Part shown: piece by piece, positions 45,715-54,427 of the stretch | Layout of the letters: each line of letters begins with the position of its first letter | How positions within the stretch are numbered: position 1 is the stretch's first letter | Source: Chloroflexota bacterium | GTDB lineage: Bacteria; Chloroflexota; Anaerolineae; J102 | DNA: 64,000 nt | Direction of reading: 5' to 3' | NCBI GenBank assembly: GCA_029782215.1 | Contig: JAKOVD010000079.1 | Span: 199,884 to 263,883 of the forward strand | Notes under the pieces: generated by a model | What the model saw: only the letters and a program-made list of their open reading frames with translations | Database searches by the model: none | What the model was told of the DNA's origin: nothing | Made by a program: the position numbers and the translations under genes

Positions 45715-46302
45715 ATGCCCTCACAAACCGCCAAAGACCTGATGGTTCGGGTTGAGACCATCGGCCAACTCTTCAATGCGCCGGACGTAAATCCCTTCTC
45801 GACCTGTCCGGCGGTCATTTTGGGCGAAGCCGCCTTGCCTCTGGCGGTACGCGAGGAGCTTTGGCGGCGTCCGCGCCACTGGCAAGGGAGGCGGTTGGTT
45901 ATCCAACTACCTCCCGATCAGATCACGCCCGATCTGCAGCCACAGCTTGTTGAGGCCGTGCGGCGGTATGCGGCGGCCAAAAAGGAGCAGAACGCTCTCT
46001 TGATCCAGTTCTCCCGCTGGCGTGGCGTGCGCGGCCTGATCATCACCATTGTGGTCGCCCTGGTTGTGTTCGCCATCGCCGCCATCCTGTCGGTCACCTT
46101 GCTGGCGTCGGCATCAGACATCGTCCTCGGCGTTGTCGCCGGCCTGGCAGTCCTTTTTGCCTGGGTGACGGTGTGGGACCCCATCGAGCGACTGGCTTTT
46201 GACTGGGTGGAGCCGTCCTATGAGAACCGCATTCTCACCAGCCTGACGGAGATGGAGATCGTCATCGAGCCGGATCCGCGGGCAGGGGGCTCCCCCACCT
46301 GA
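45715..46302 (+). CDS. Two-helix membrane protein of unknown function
   Basis: 195 residues, ATG preceded by AGGAGACACACAAC. The N-terminal ~105 residues are soluble (FSTCPAVILGEAALPLAVRE, LQPQLVEAVRRYAAAKKEQN). Two adjacent membrane helices follow (GLIITIVVALVVFAIAAIL and IVLGVVAGLAVLFAWVTVW). A short acidic tail ends the protein. Family not recognised. By position it closes the decarboxylase operon. Confidence 0.65.
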   Translation: MPSQTAKDLMVRVETIGQLFNAPDVNPFSTCPAVILGEAALPLAVREELWRRPRHWQGRRLVIQLPPDQITPDLQPQLVEAVRRYAAAKKEQNALLIQFSRWRGVRGLIITIVVALVVFAIAAILSVTLLASASDIVLGVVAGLAVLFAWVTVWDPIERLAFDWVEPSYENRILTSLTEMEIVIEPDPRAGGSPT

Positions 46303-46339
46303 GCCGCAGGCGGCGCCATTCGGGGCGCTAACTTCGTCT

Positions 46340-49300
46340 CTACCGCGTCACGAGCGGCAGGTACCCTTGCTGTCCCCCGGCGAAGACCAGGCCGGTGACT
46401 TCATTGTTGCCTTGGTCCGCCTCGAAAACTGGCGACTGGAGCTTGAACGGCATCGGCATGATGGTGGCCGGAGGCGTCTGCGACGCCAGGCCGAGCACAA
46501 GCATGAGCGCGGATTGAGCCCCTGGCGCGACGGAGTCCATCTCCCAGGTGACCAGTTGGCCATCGACCGCGGAGGGCGGCGGTTCGGCCCGCACCAGGGC
46601 GAGTCCATCCGGCAGGGTGAGTTGCAACACCGTACTGCTGGCAGTGCTGTCTCCCTTGTTCCCGTAGAGGAGCGTGGTGGTGACGCTTGCGCCCGGCTGT
46701 CCCACCGCCGTCGGGAACTGCGCCCACAGGTCGGGATAGGCCCCGGAACCCAGGCTGACCTCGTCGACCAAAGCCCAGGCGGCAGGGGCATTGGCGGGAT
46801 GATGAAGACTGAAGGTCACGGTCACGGGGCGGCCTGCCCAAGGGGACATGTCCGCCCAGGCATGCGTCCAGGCAGGGGTAGGGACAGTGGTGGAGAACAC
46901 GCTGGTGGATTGGAGGCCGTCATCCACGCTGACATCGAATCGATTGGCGCCGCCGGCCTTGAGGAGGTTGAAATCATACATCCAGGACAAAGTGGGAGAC
47001 GCGGCAGAAAGGGGCACCTCGACATGCTGCCAGAGCCGGGAATCGCCGGCTGCCGGGACCGTGCCGCCCCAGGCATAGTAGATATTGGAGAAGCCGACAG
47101 TGACGGTCCAGGCCAGATGCGCGTTGCTGGAACTGTCGACTCCGAGGCGTGGGGCTCCCCAATCAGCGAAGTTCATTTCCGAGAGCCTCTGTGCTATTCT
47201 CTGGCTTCTGATCCATCCCTGTTGAGGGTCACGCACGGCGTACCACAGGTCGCGGGTATCGCGGGTGTCGCCGTTGAAGGCATACCAGGCCGAATGCACC
47301 GCACCCGACCCATCGACAACAATGGTGGGCTCGGAGGCCCAATGGGCAGTGTCAGACACCTGTTCCGGCGGCGACCAGGGTGCGCCGCGCGCTTTGTGAG
47401 CGTAGTAGATGTTTTGGTTTGACCATGCGGCGTGCAGGTTTCCTCCGGAGTCGGCCGCTACGTAGGGATCGGTGCCGGCGGCAAGCGGGGCGGGCGCCGA
47501 CCAGCCGCCATCACCTGAACGCCAGGTATAGTTGATTTCGGAACCACCTGCCGCCAGTTCCTGTGGATAAAGCACGTGGAGGTTACCTTCATCGTCGAAC
47601 ACACAGGCCGGGCCGTCATTGACACCGCCCGAGCCGGAGATGATCTGGGTTGCGGACCAATCGCCCTGCGGGCTGCGCCATCGATAGCGTATTGACTCCT
47701 TGCCGAGTAGGTTTTCCCACCATGCCAGGTGCAGGTTGCCACGGGCATCGAGACCCAGCCAGGGCATAAGGGAGCGCCCCGTGCTGGTCAACTGCAAAGG
47801 TGCGGACCACTTGCCCGTGGTGTCACGCCAACTGTAGAAGAGATGGGTGTCGAATCCATAAGCCGCCGAGATGCCAACCCAGACGGCATGCACGATGCCG
47901 GAGCCATCGACAACCCACGACCGTCCGTCTTCACCGGGCCGGACTATGCCCTGAACGACAGGAAGGGTTTCAGGCGGCGACCAGGATCCATTCCTATCCT
48001 GGCATGTGTAATGCATGCGGTTTGTGTCGAGCCAGATGACGTGTGGCCGCGTGTCCGCGTCAAGCACAAGTTGAGGAAGGTAACCAGTGCTAGACACCAC
48101 CTGCATCGGCTGCCAGGGTTGTCCCACCTGGCGACGGCGGTAGTAAATGCCACGATAGCTCGACCAGGTAGCATGGATGCTATCGTCGGACGCCACGAGC
48201 AGCGTTGGCGCTATTGCTGAAGGCTGGTCGCCGGCAAGGTTGAAAGGTGGCGTGAAGCCAGGCGCCGCCATGCCGACATTGGCGCTGGCGCGGCCGGTAT
48301 GGCGGTCATAAGTCGTTAGGGTAGGTGTGACGACACCAGCCGGCGACCACGCTGGCGCGAGCACCGATTCTTCGAAGCTGCCATTGCTGATGGCGTCATT
48401 GGCCGGGGGTATGACGACGTCAAGATACTGGTCAAGGTAGTCCCTGAATTCCGTTTTCGGCAGGCTGCCGTAGCCAGATCTGTTCCAGGACGCAGCGAAG
48501 GTGTTCGCCAATTCCGTGACATAAGATGCATACCCGTCGCCTCCGCTGGTCGGCTGGCTGGCGAAGGCCGCAGGCGTCGTGCTTGCCGTTGTACCGTCGA
48601 GAGCTCCGCTACGATTGTCGAACGCCAGGCCCCGCACAGCCCATCGGTAGGTGGTGGCCACGACGTCTCCCGGGTCCGGCGGCCAGGCTTCGAGGTTCTG
48701 GGCCCGATCTTGGGCGCGAGTACGGAATGCATACTGAGCGCCAGGTTCGCCCCACAAGGAGTTTGCCGTGTTTGTGGTGTGGGTCCACAGATCCAGCCAG
48801 ATGCCGTTCGGGATGCGGCGGTATTGGACGTCATACCAGGCGATCCCGGAATTCCCGGGATCACTCCCGCTCCAGCGCACCGGAGCGCCCATGTGAATGA
48901 AAGGTGGCAAGGGATCCATCGCGCTGATAGGTGCGAGAGCCTCGACGGTGGTCATCGTTTGATAGCTGGAAGGCCAGGGTTCGACATTTCCGGCTTCATC
49001 GCGGGCGCGGGCGCGGAAGTAGTAATCCACGCCTCCGCGGCCGGGAAAGCTCGCCTGTGTGGCGGCGGCTCCCATGTGCCAGTCATCCCAGATGCCGCCT
49101 GTGGTGGTGCGCACCTGTACGTCATAGCCAGCGACGCCAGCCGGGCCCTCGTCGACACCAGTCCACTGTACGAGGACTGGCGCCGGTGAGACGGCCGGCA
49201 GTGATTGCATGGTAGTGTGGGGCGGTGTGAGGTCGAAGGACTGGCGGTTGGGGAACATGTCGAAGCCCGAGTCCGGCAGCAAGGTGGCGACGTGGGAGTA

Positions 49301-50317
49301 CATTGGGGGAATCTGGGCAAGGCCGGTTCCAACAATCACGAGCTGTCCATCTTCGACGCCATAAGCGACCAGTGTGATGACAAGGCTGAGGTCATCCGGC
49401 GACCAGTTTCCCATCCAGGCATCGACGCCGGCGCCAGTCGGATTGTAGTAGAGTGACAAGGAGCCGTCACTCACCTTCATGGCGACGATTTCATTCCAGT
49501 AGTCGCGGTCGTAGTCGCAGTCGAATGCCAGTCGCAGTCCGTCGACTGACCAGGTCAGATTCTGCAGATAGATGAGATTCTGGGATATGCGGTGCTGATT
49601 ACTGCCGTCTGCATTCATCAGCCAGATCTGGCGGGCGCCATCTGTCAAACGCTTGATCCATGCTACCTGTCTGCCGTCGGGCGACGATGCGGGCCAGACA
49701 TCATCTGCGTTAGTGGGGGCGGTCAGAGGCCTGGCGCCGGAGCCGTCGGCATTCATGATCCAGATCCCAAAGCGCTCATCAACGAGCCGGGAGAAAAGGA
49801 TCTGGCTGCCGGCGAAGGTCCAGGAAGGATAGGCTTCGTCCTCCCCGGTGGCCGTGAGCTGGCGCATATTGTCGCCGTTCGCGCCCATGGTGTAGATGTC
49901 GAAGTTACCCGTTCGCTGGGACGTGAACACGATTTGGGTGGCGCCCCTGTTCAATCTTGGACGCACATCCGCAGCGCCGTTGTCGGTCAGGCGGACAGCT
50001 TGTGTACCGTCGCCGCGCGCCAGGTAGATCTCCCAGTTGCCGTCGCGGTAGGACTGAAAGGCCAGCTTGCTCCAGTCGCCAACGTCCTCCGGAGCTTGAG
50101 ACGTGGCCGAAGCCGCCTCCCCGTTGGGCAGGGTCCGGCTTAACCCCGAGCCGGACAAGCGGTATGGCTCGCCACTGTCCTCCCGGCTGCCTTCCGCCCA
50201 CCACTGCGCCTTAAGCTCGCCCAACGCGGGCGGAGGGGGAGCAGCGCTGGCAACCAACGGAGCCGCCAAACCCACGACAAGCAGACCAGCGTACAGCCGC
50301 AGAATCAGGCCGATCAT
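46340..50317 (-). CDS. Very large secreted beta-propeller protein with YLPLV-R tail
   Basis: 1325 residues from the ATG at 50317 (AGGTGAT upstream). Signal peptide MIGLILRLYAGLLVVGLAAP. Residues ~80-330 hold TolB/PD40-type propeller repeats (NFDIYTMGANGDNMRQLT, GIWIMNADGSGARPLT, QIWLMNADGSNQHRI). Two fibronectin-like repeats follow (GVAGYDVQVRTTTGGIWDDW and GIAWYDVQYRRIPNGIWLDL). A second propeller of sialidase-like blades (TDPYVAADSGGNLHAAWSN, PTIVVDGSGAVHSAWYAFNG) comes next. The end is a DUF11-like domain (LLYGNKGDSTASSTVLQLTL) and the tail GYLPLVTR. A cell-surface binding role is likely; no catalytic motif was found. Confidence 0.85.
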   Translation of the reverse strand: MIGLILRLYAGLLVVGLAAPLVASAAPPPPALGELKAQWWAEGSREDSGEPYRLSGSGLSRTLPNGEAASATSQAPEDVGDWSKLAFQSYRDGNWEIYLARGDGTQAVRLTDNGAADVRPRLNRGATQIVFTSQRTGNFDIYTMGANGDNMRQLTATGEDEAYPSWTFAGSQILFSRLVDERFGIWIMNADGSGARPLTAPTNADDVWPASSPDGRQVAWIKRLTDGARQIWLMNADGSNQHRISQNLIYLQNLTWSVDGLRLAFDCDYDRDYWNEIVAMKVSDGSLSLYYNPTGAGVDAWMGNWSPDDLSLVITLVAYGVEDGQLVIVGTGLAQIPPMYSHVATLLPDSGFDMFPNRQSFDLTPPHTTMQSLPAVSPAPVLVQWTGVDEGPAGVAGYDVQVRTTTGGIWDDWHMGAAATQASFPGRGGVDYYFRARARDEAGNVEPWPSSYQTMTTVEALAPISAMDPLPPFIHMGAPVRWSGSDPGNSGIAWYDVQYRRIPNGIWLDLWTHTTNTANSLWGEPGAQYAFRTRAQDRAQNLEAWPPDPGDVVATTYRWAVRGLAFDNRSGALDGTTASTTPAAFASQPTSGGDGYASYVTELANTFAASWNRSGYGSLPKTEFRDYLDQYLDVVIPPANDAISNGSFEESVLAPAWSPAGVVTPTLTTYDRHTGRASANVGMAAPGFTPPFNLAGDQPSAIAPTLLVASDDSIHATWSSYRGIYYRRRQVGQPWQPMQVVSSTGYLPQLVLDADTRPHVIWLDTNRMHYTCQDRNGSWSPPETLPVVQGIVRPGEDGRSWVVDGSGIVHAVWVGISAAYGFDTHLFYSWRDTTGKWSAPLQLTSTGRSLMPWLGLDARGNLHLAWWENLLGKESIRYRWRSPQGDWSATQIISGSGGVNDGPACVFDDEGNLHVLYPQELAAGGSEINYTWRSGDGGWSAPAPLAAGTDPYVAADSGGNLHAAWSNQNIYYAHKARGAPWSPPEQVSDTAHWASEPTIVVDGSGAVHSAWYAFNGDTRDTRDLWYAVRDPQQGWIRSQRIAQRLSEMNFADWGAPRLGVDSSSNAHLAWTVTVGFSNIYYAWGGTVPAAGDSRLWQHVEVPLSAASPTLSWMYDFNLLKAGGANRFDVSVDDGLQSTSVFSTTVPTPAWTHAWADMSPWAGRPVTVTFSLHHPANAPAAWALVDEVSLGSGAYPDLWAQFPTAVGQPGASVTTTLLYGNKGDSTASSTVLQLTLPDGLALVRAEPPPSAVDGQLVTWEMDSVAPGAQSALMLVLGLASQTPPATIMPMPFKLQSPVFEADQGNNEVTGLVFAGGQQGYLPLVTR

Positions 50318-50558
50318 ATCACCTCGCTGTGATGGCACACCGGCTCAGGAGTTCAGGCCGTGATCGTATCAAACAAGTGCAGCACAGAACAAGTTGGCGC
50401 CCGCCGCTGATCGCATTCTCCGGACTATTTGGTGCACTTCGCGCTATCATTGTATTGTCTGCATAGTAGCTGAAGGCGCAGCGGCTTCGACTGATCGTCT
50501 GCTGCAACAACGTTGGCCTTGCCTGCCACAATTGCATCACTCCGACGGCAAAAAGCGC

Positions 50559-51041
50559 ATGAGTCACGAGAAACTGGTCTCCGATCCGTCACCAGACGTT
50601 TCGCAGATCACCGATTACCTTTTCCTGTCATCACTGCCCCGGCACGAGCACGCCGAGCACATCCGCGACCTTGGGGTAAGCCTGATTGTGTCTATGCCGT
50701 TGTACTGGCCGCCCAGGGCCTACCGCCGGCCGCCGTTCATCTTTGTGCACTGTCCCACGATGGACTCGCCCCTGACTCCGATTCCTATGTTCATGCTCTT
50801 CCGGGGGGTGCGTGCAGCCATTCCGGTGATCGAACGGGGCGAGGGCGTCCTCATCCACTGCAAGGCAGGGGTCCACCGCAGCGTGGCCATGACGACGTGT
50901 GTCCTCATTGCCCATGGCTATACAGCCGATGACGCCATGAAGCTTGTCGTTGAGCGGCGTCCTGTGGCAGACCCTCATGCTCCGTACATAGAGTCGCGCA
51001 TTCGCAAGTTCGAACGAGACTGGCAGACCCAGCATTCATAA
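50559..51041 (+). CDS. Dual-specificity phosphatase-like protein
   Basis: 160 residues from the ATG at 50559. The Cys-phosphatase signature HCKAGVHRS (HCx5R-S) is intact in GEGVLIHCKAGVHRSVAMTT. The general-acid region may be CPTMDSPLTPIP, and ITDYLFLSSLP is the usual N-terminal strand of dual-specificity phosphatases. The target could be a phosphoprotein or a phospholipid (PTPMT1-like). The next gene, a lipid kinase homolog, starts 1 base after its stop, so the pair is coupled. Confidence 0.85.
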   Translation: MSHEKLVSDPSPDVSQITDYLFLSSLPRHEHAEHIRDLGVSLIVSMPLYWPPRAYRRPPFIFVHCPTMDSPLTPIPMFMLFRGVRAAIPVIERGEGVLIHCKAGVHRSVAMTTCVLIAHGYTADDAMKLVVERRPVADPHAPYIESRIRKFERDWQTQHS

Positions 51042-51042
51042 C

Positions 51043-51921
51043 ATGACCCCACCCTATCCTTTCATCCATGTAGTCATCAATCCAGCGTCGGGCAAGAACC
51101 AGCCGATGTTGAATATTGTCAACGATGTGTGCCGCAAGTATGGCGTCGATTGGGACGCGACCGTGACGCACAAAGCCGGTGATGCGATTGCGCAAGCGCA
51201 AGCCGCCATTGCCCGCGGCGCGGACTTGGTCGCCGGTTATGGCGGTGATGGCACACAGCACGAGATCGCCAGCGCCATTCTCAGCAGCCCGCGCAAGATC
51301 CCCATGGCCATTCTGCCGGGAGGAACGGGCAACGGCTTCTGCCGCGAGAATAGCGTGCCCGAGGAGCTGGAGGCTGCAGTTGAACTAATGTGCGTCAGCG
51401 CCAATTTGCGCCACGTGGACGTGGCCAGGCTGGGTGACGGTTACTTCATCCAGCGCCTCTATACGGGGGTCGAGCCTGAGCAGCAGACCAGCCGCGAGAT
51501 GAAGGACCGGTACGGCGTGCTGGCCTACGCCATGACGGTCCGGCAGCAGGCGAAGGAGATGGTTGAAGCACACTACCGCTTGACGGTCGACGGCGAAGAG
51601 ATCGAAGCCATGGGCACCAGGTGCTATGTGGTCAATTCGGGCACAACCGGCAAGGGCATCAGCCTGGATCGGGACTTCAGCGTCACCGATGGTTTGTTGG
51701 ATGTGTTTCTGCTCAATCGCGACCTGGCGCATGTCGCGGCTGCGGCTGGCCACTTCTTCCATGTCAACCTGCCCCAGTCGGGACTTCACTATTGGCGCGG
51801 CAGCGAGATCACCATCGAATCCGATCCGGACCGCCCTGTGTGGGCTGACGGAGAATACATCGGCCGTACGCCGCTCGCCATCAGCGTGCTGCCCGGAGCA
51901 TTGGCGGTCGTCGTGCCGTGA
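51043..51921 (+). CDS. Diacylglycerol kinase-like lipid kinase (DagK/YegS family)
   Basis: 292 residues. The catalytic domain has VINPASGKNQP, the GGDGT motif in AGYGGDGTQHEI, and the glycine loop ILPGGTGNGFCRE. The C-terminal beta domain with DGLLDVFLLNRDL and VWADGEYIGRTPL is typical of bacterial DagK/YegS proteins. It phosphorylates diacylglycerol or a related lipid using ATP. It is directly coupled to the phosphatase upstream; the ion-channel gene follows after about 170 bases. Confidence 0.9.
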   Translation: MTPPYPFIHVVINPASGKNQPMLNIVNDVCRKYGVDWDATVTHKAGDAIAQAQAAIARGADLVAGYGGDGTQHEIASAILSSPRKIPMAILPGGTGNGFCRENSVPEELEAAVELMCVSANLRHVDVARLGDGYFIQRLYTGVEPEQQTSREMKDRYGVLAYAMTVRQQAKEMVEAHYRLTVDGEEIEAMGTRCYVVNSGTTGKGISLDRDFSVTDGLLDVFLLNRDLAHVAAAAGHFFHVNLPQSGLHYWRGSEITIESDPDRPVWADGEYIGRTPLAISVLPGALAVVVP

Positions 51922-52093
51922 CTCTGAGCAGAGCAATGTTCTACGACTTGCGGGGCAAATGCCCGACATCAAGATGCTGAGGCAGTGATGCCTGGCTTGA
52001 CCAGGGCTTGGTTAGCCTGGCGTTTGCACCCTCTGGTGGTAGCGGCCGAGACGAAAATCGGATATATGTTTGGATATACCCAGGAGGCCAAAC

Positions 52094-53992
52094 ATGAAAT
52101 CGCGTTCTTTGCCAGCCTTGCTCGTCGGAGCGGGCGTCCTCCTTGCTCTGGTGATGCTTGTCCAGGCGAGTCCCTCGACCGCGCAGGACCAAGCAGGCCG
52201 CGTCCAGCGGATCAGCGAACGCCTGCACGCCGGTGAGGTGCATGCCTATCTGCTCCATGACCTCCAGGCCGGAGACAGGCTTGCAGTCTCGATGCGCGCC
52301 ACATCAGGCAATCTTGATCCTGCGATCGGGATCAGGGACACGACCATACCCCTGAAGGAATTCGCGACCCAGTACAGCGCGGACGTTCAACGTCTCTTGA
52401 CAGGGGGAGGGAACACGCAGTTGGGCCTTAAGGAACTGCGGAGCCGGTACTTCCTGGCCTGGGATGACGACAGCGGCGAGGGCTATGCGGCTGCGCTGGA
52501 GTACGTTGTTCCTGCATCAGGCGACTACATGTTGATCGCCACTGGTTCGCTTTCGGCGTTCGGCCGGGCCACGTCCGGCGACTATGAGCTGCTGCTTGGA
52601 CTCAACGCCCCATCCTTTACGGATGGGGCGGTCGCGCCGGTAGGTGCACCCATTGCCGAACGCATCCAAGGCGCCTTGGGTGTCGCGTCGTCGGTTGAAC
52701 AGGCAACGGGAGCCCTTACCGCCGCCGCCCCTATGGCCAGCCTGGCGCTGGTCGACATCGGCGCTGGCGAGACCTTGTCTGCGTACGTCGAAGCTACCTC
52801 CGGGAACCTGGTGCCTGTCCTCGTCCTGCGCGACTACGGCGGCAAGGCTCTCCAGGCAGGCAATCTGGGCGGCCAGGAACCTCGGGCATCCTTAGTGTTT
52901 ACAACGACGGAGAGCCTTGCCGGCTCTTCGCTCGAGGTGCGGGCCGCGAAACTGCCGGATGGCACCTTGTCCGAGGGGGACTACCGGCTGTTGGTGGGGG
53001 TGAACGCGCCGGCTGTCGTGACTGGGCAAGCACAGCCTCAAGGCGACGGTGTCCTCGCCGCCTCCATTCCGGTGCAGACAGGCCTGAAGATCCTGCGAAT
53101 TAGCGCCGTGGATTCGCCCAATGAGAATTACACGGTGCTGGCGAGCCTGCGGATGGACTGGACAGACCCGGCGCTGGCCTTCAGTCCGGATTCCTGTCAC
53201 TGCTCTGTGAAGCTCTACAGCGACAAAGAGGTGGACCGCTTCCTGGCCGAGGTGGGAAGCCGGTGGCCCGCTTTTACATTCTTCAACCAGTTGGGCAACC
53301 GATGGATTCAGAGCCGGGCCGCAGCGATCTGGCCTGACGGGCGTGCGCGCTATGCGGAGAGCTTCAACACCACCTTCCAGGCGGACTTTGACTTTCGGAA
53401 GTACCCTTTTGACACCCAGACCTTTCCCATCTACCTGGACTTGTTGTATCCCACTTCGACCTACACCATGACCGAGCTGTCCGGCTACAGCGAGATCGAC
53501 CCGGCGCACGGTGAAGATGAGTTCATTATCTCTGATCTCAAGGTTGTCCCAAGCACCGTGACGCCCAGCGCCGCCGACAAGCCCGTGTCACGCATGACCT
53601 TCAGCTTCAGCGCGCCGCGGCACCTGAACTACTACGTGCTCCAGGTCTTCCTGCCGATCCTTCTGATCATCCTGATCTCCTGGTTCACCTTCTTCTTGCG
53701 GGATTACACCCGGCGAATTGAAGCCGCAGCCGCCAACATCCTGCTTTTCATCGCGTTTAGCTGGACCCTGGCCGACAACTATCCGCGACTTGGCTACATT
53801 ACCTTTCTCGACGCGGTCATGGCTGTGACATTTGCGGTGAACGTCCTGGTGCTGCTCTACAACGTGTTCATGAAGCGGCTGGAGAATCGAGGGGAGGATG
53901 AGCGGGTCCAGCGCATCGACAATGTCCTGGACTGGGCCTATCCGCTGTTGTATGCAACCCTGATCGGGGTGGTGGTGCTGTTGTTCTTCTGA
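52094..53992 (+). CDS. Prokaryotic pentameric ligand-gated ion channel with duplicated N-terminal sensor domains
   Basis: 632 residues from the ATG behind CAGGAGGCCAAAC. Signal peptide (LLVGAGVLLALVMLVQASPSTA). Residues ~30-310 hold two similar beta modules, each closing with a GDYELLLGLNAP / GDYRLLVGVNAP block. A ligand-binding domain follows, with FDFRKYPFDTQTFPIYLDLL (the Pro-loop motif YPFD). The pore comprises M1 near 513 (YYVLQVFLPILLIILISWFT), M2 (RRIEAAAANILLFIAFSWTL, with Glu at the cytoplasmic mouth), M3 (YITFLDAVMAVTFAVNVLVL) and M4 (WAYPLLYATLIGVVVLLFF). The M2 Glu suggests cation selectivity, as in GLIC. The extra domains recall DeCLIC. The ligand is unknown. Confidence 0.88.
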   Translation: MKSRSLPALLVGAGVLLALVMLVQASPSTAQDQAGRVQRISERLHAGEVHAYLLHDLQAGDRLAVSMRATSGNLDPAIGIRDTTIPLKEFATQYSADVQRLLTGGGNTQLGLKELRSRYFLAWDDDSGEGYAAALEYVVPASGDYMLIATGSLSAFGRATSGDYELLLGLNAPSFTDGAVAPVGAPIAERIQGALGVASSVEQATGALTAAAPMASLALVDIGAGETLSAYVEATSGNLVPVLVLRDYGGKALQAGNLGGQEPRASLVFTTTESLAGSSLEVRAAKLPDGTLSEGDYRLLVGVNAPAVVTGQAQPQGDGVLAASIPVQTGLKILRISAVDSPNENYTVLASLRMDWTDPALAFSPDSCHCSVKLYSDKEVDRFLAEVGSRWPAFTFFNQLGNRWIQSRAAAIWPDGRARYAESFNTTFQADFDFRKYPFDTQTFPIYLDLLYPTSTYTMTELSGYSEIDPAHGEDEFIISDLKVVPSTVTPSAADKPVSRMTFSFSAPRHLNYYVLQVFLPILLIILISWFTFFLRDYTRRIEAAAANILLFIAFSWTLADNYPRLGYITFLDAVMAVTFAVNVLVLLYNVFMKRLENRGEDERVQRIDNVLDWAYPLLYATLIGVVVLLFF

Positions 53993-54427
53993 ACAACCGG
54001 TGCTGCCAATCCTCCAACTGTCGCGGCGACTTCGGCGAGAACCGAGGCCGCTCGGCACCCGGCGAGCCTGCATAGAGAGACTTCCCTCCTGTGTCACTGC
54101 GAACGAAGTGAAGCAGTTCCGATCGGGTTGGAGATTGCATCAGGGCTGACGCCCCGCTGAGGCCCTCCCATTAACGATGTCACTGCGAGCGCAGCGAAGC
54201 AGTCTCCAACGGGCCATTTGGAGACTGCTTCAGGACTGGCGCCCTTCGTAAAGGGGTTGGCTGCCGGGGCGGGATGTGGCACAATGTGCTGCCCAAGATG
54301 CAAGAGTGCAGATGGATCGTGCGTGCTCGCTGCAAGAGGTGTACAAGCTCGATTCGGACGCACGCATCACGCTGGCGCCGCAATGCCGGCAGTGCCATTC
54401 CTCTCGAGGACACTGAGTCTGGAAGCG
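53993..54427 (+). other. 435-base intergenic region with dispersed repeats
   Basis: No gene is convincing here. Two copies of a GTCACTGCGA-x-CG-x-AG-x-GAAGCAG repeat lie at 54093-54120 and 54179-54207. The second is part of a perfect 11-bp dyad, AAGCAGTCTCC (54197-54207) with GGAGACTGCTT (54220-54230). The open frame that continues upstream of the LuxR start only translates these repeats. Regulatory sites for the LuxR gene may be present but were not identified. Confidence 0.65.

Noticed and set aside
54218..54427. Extra 70 residues at the N-terminus of the MalT-like regulator
   Set aside because: They derive from a dispersed repeat and intergenic sequence; the conserved protein starts at 54428.
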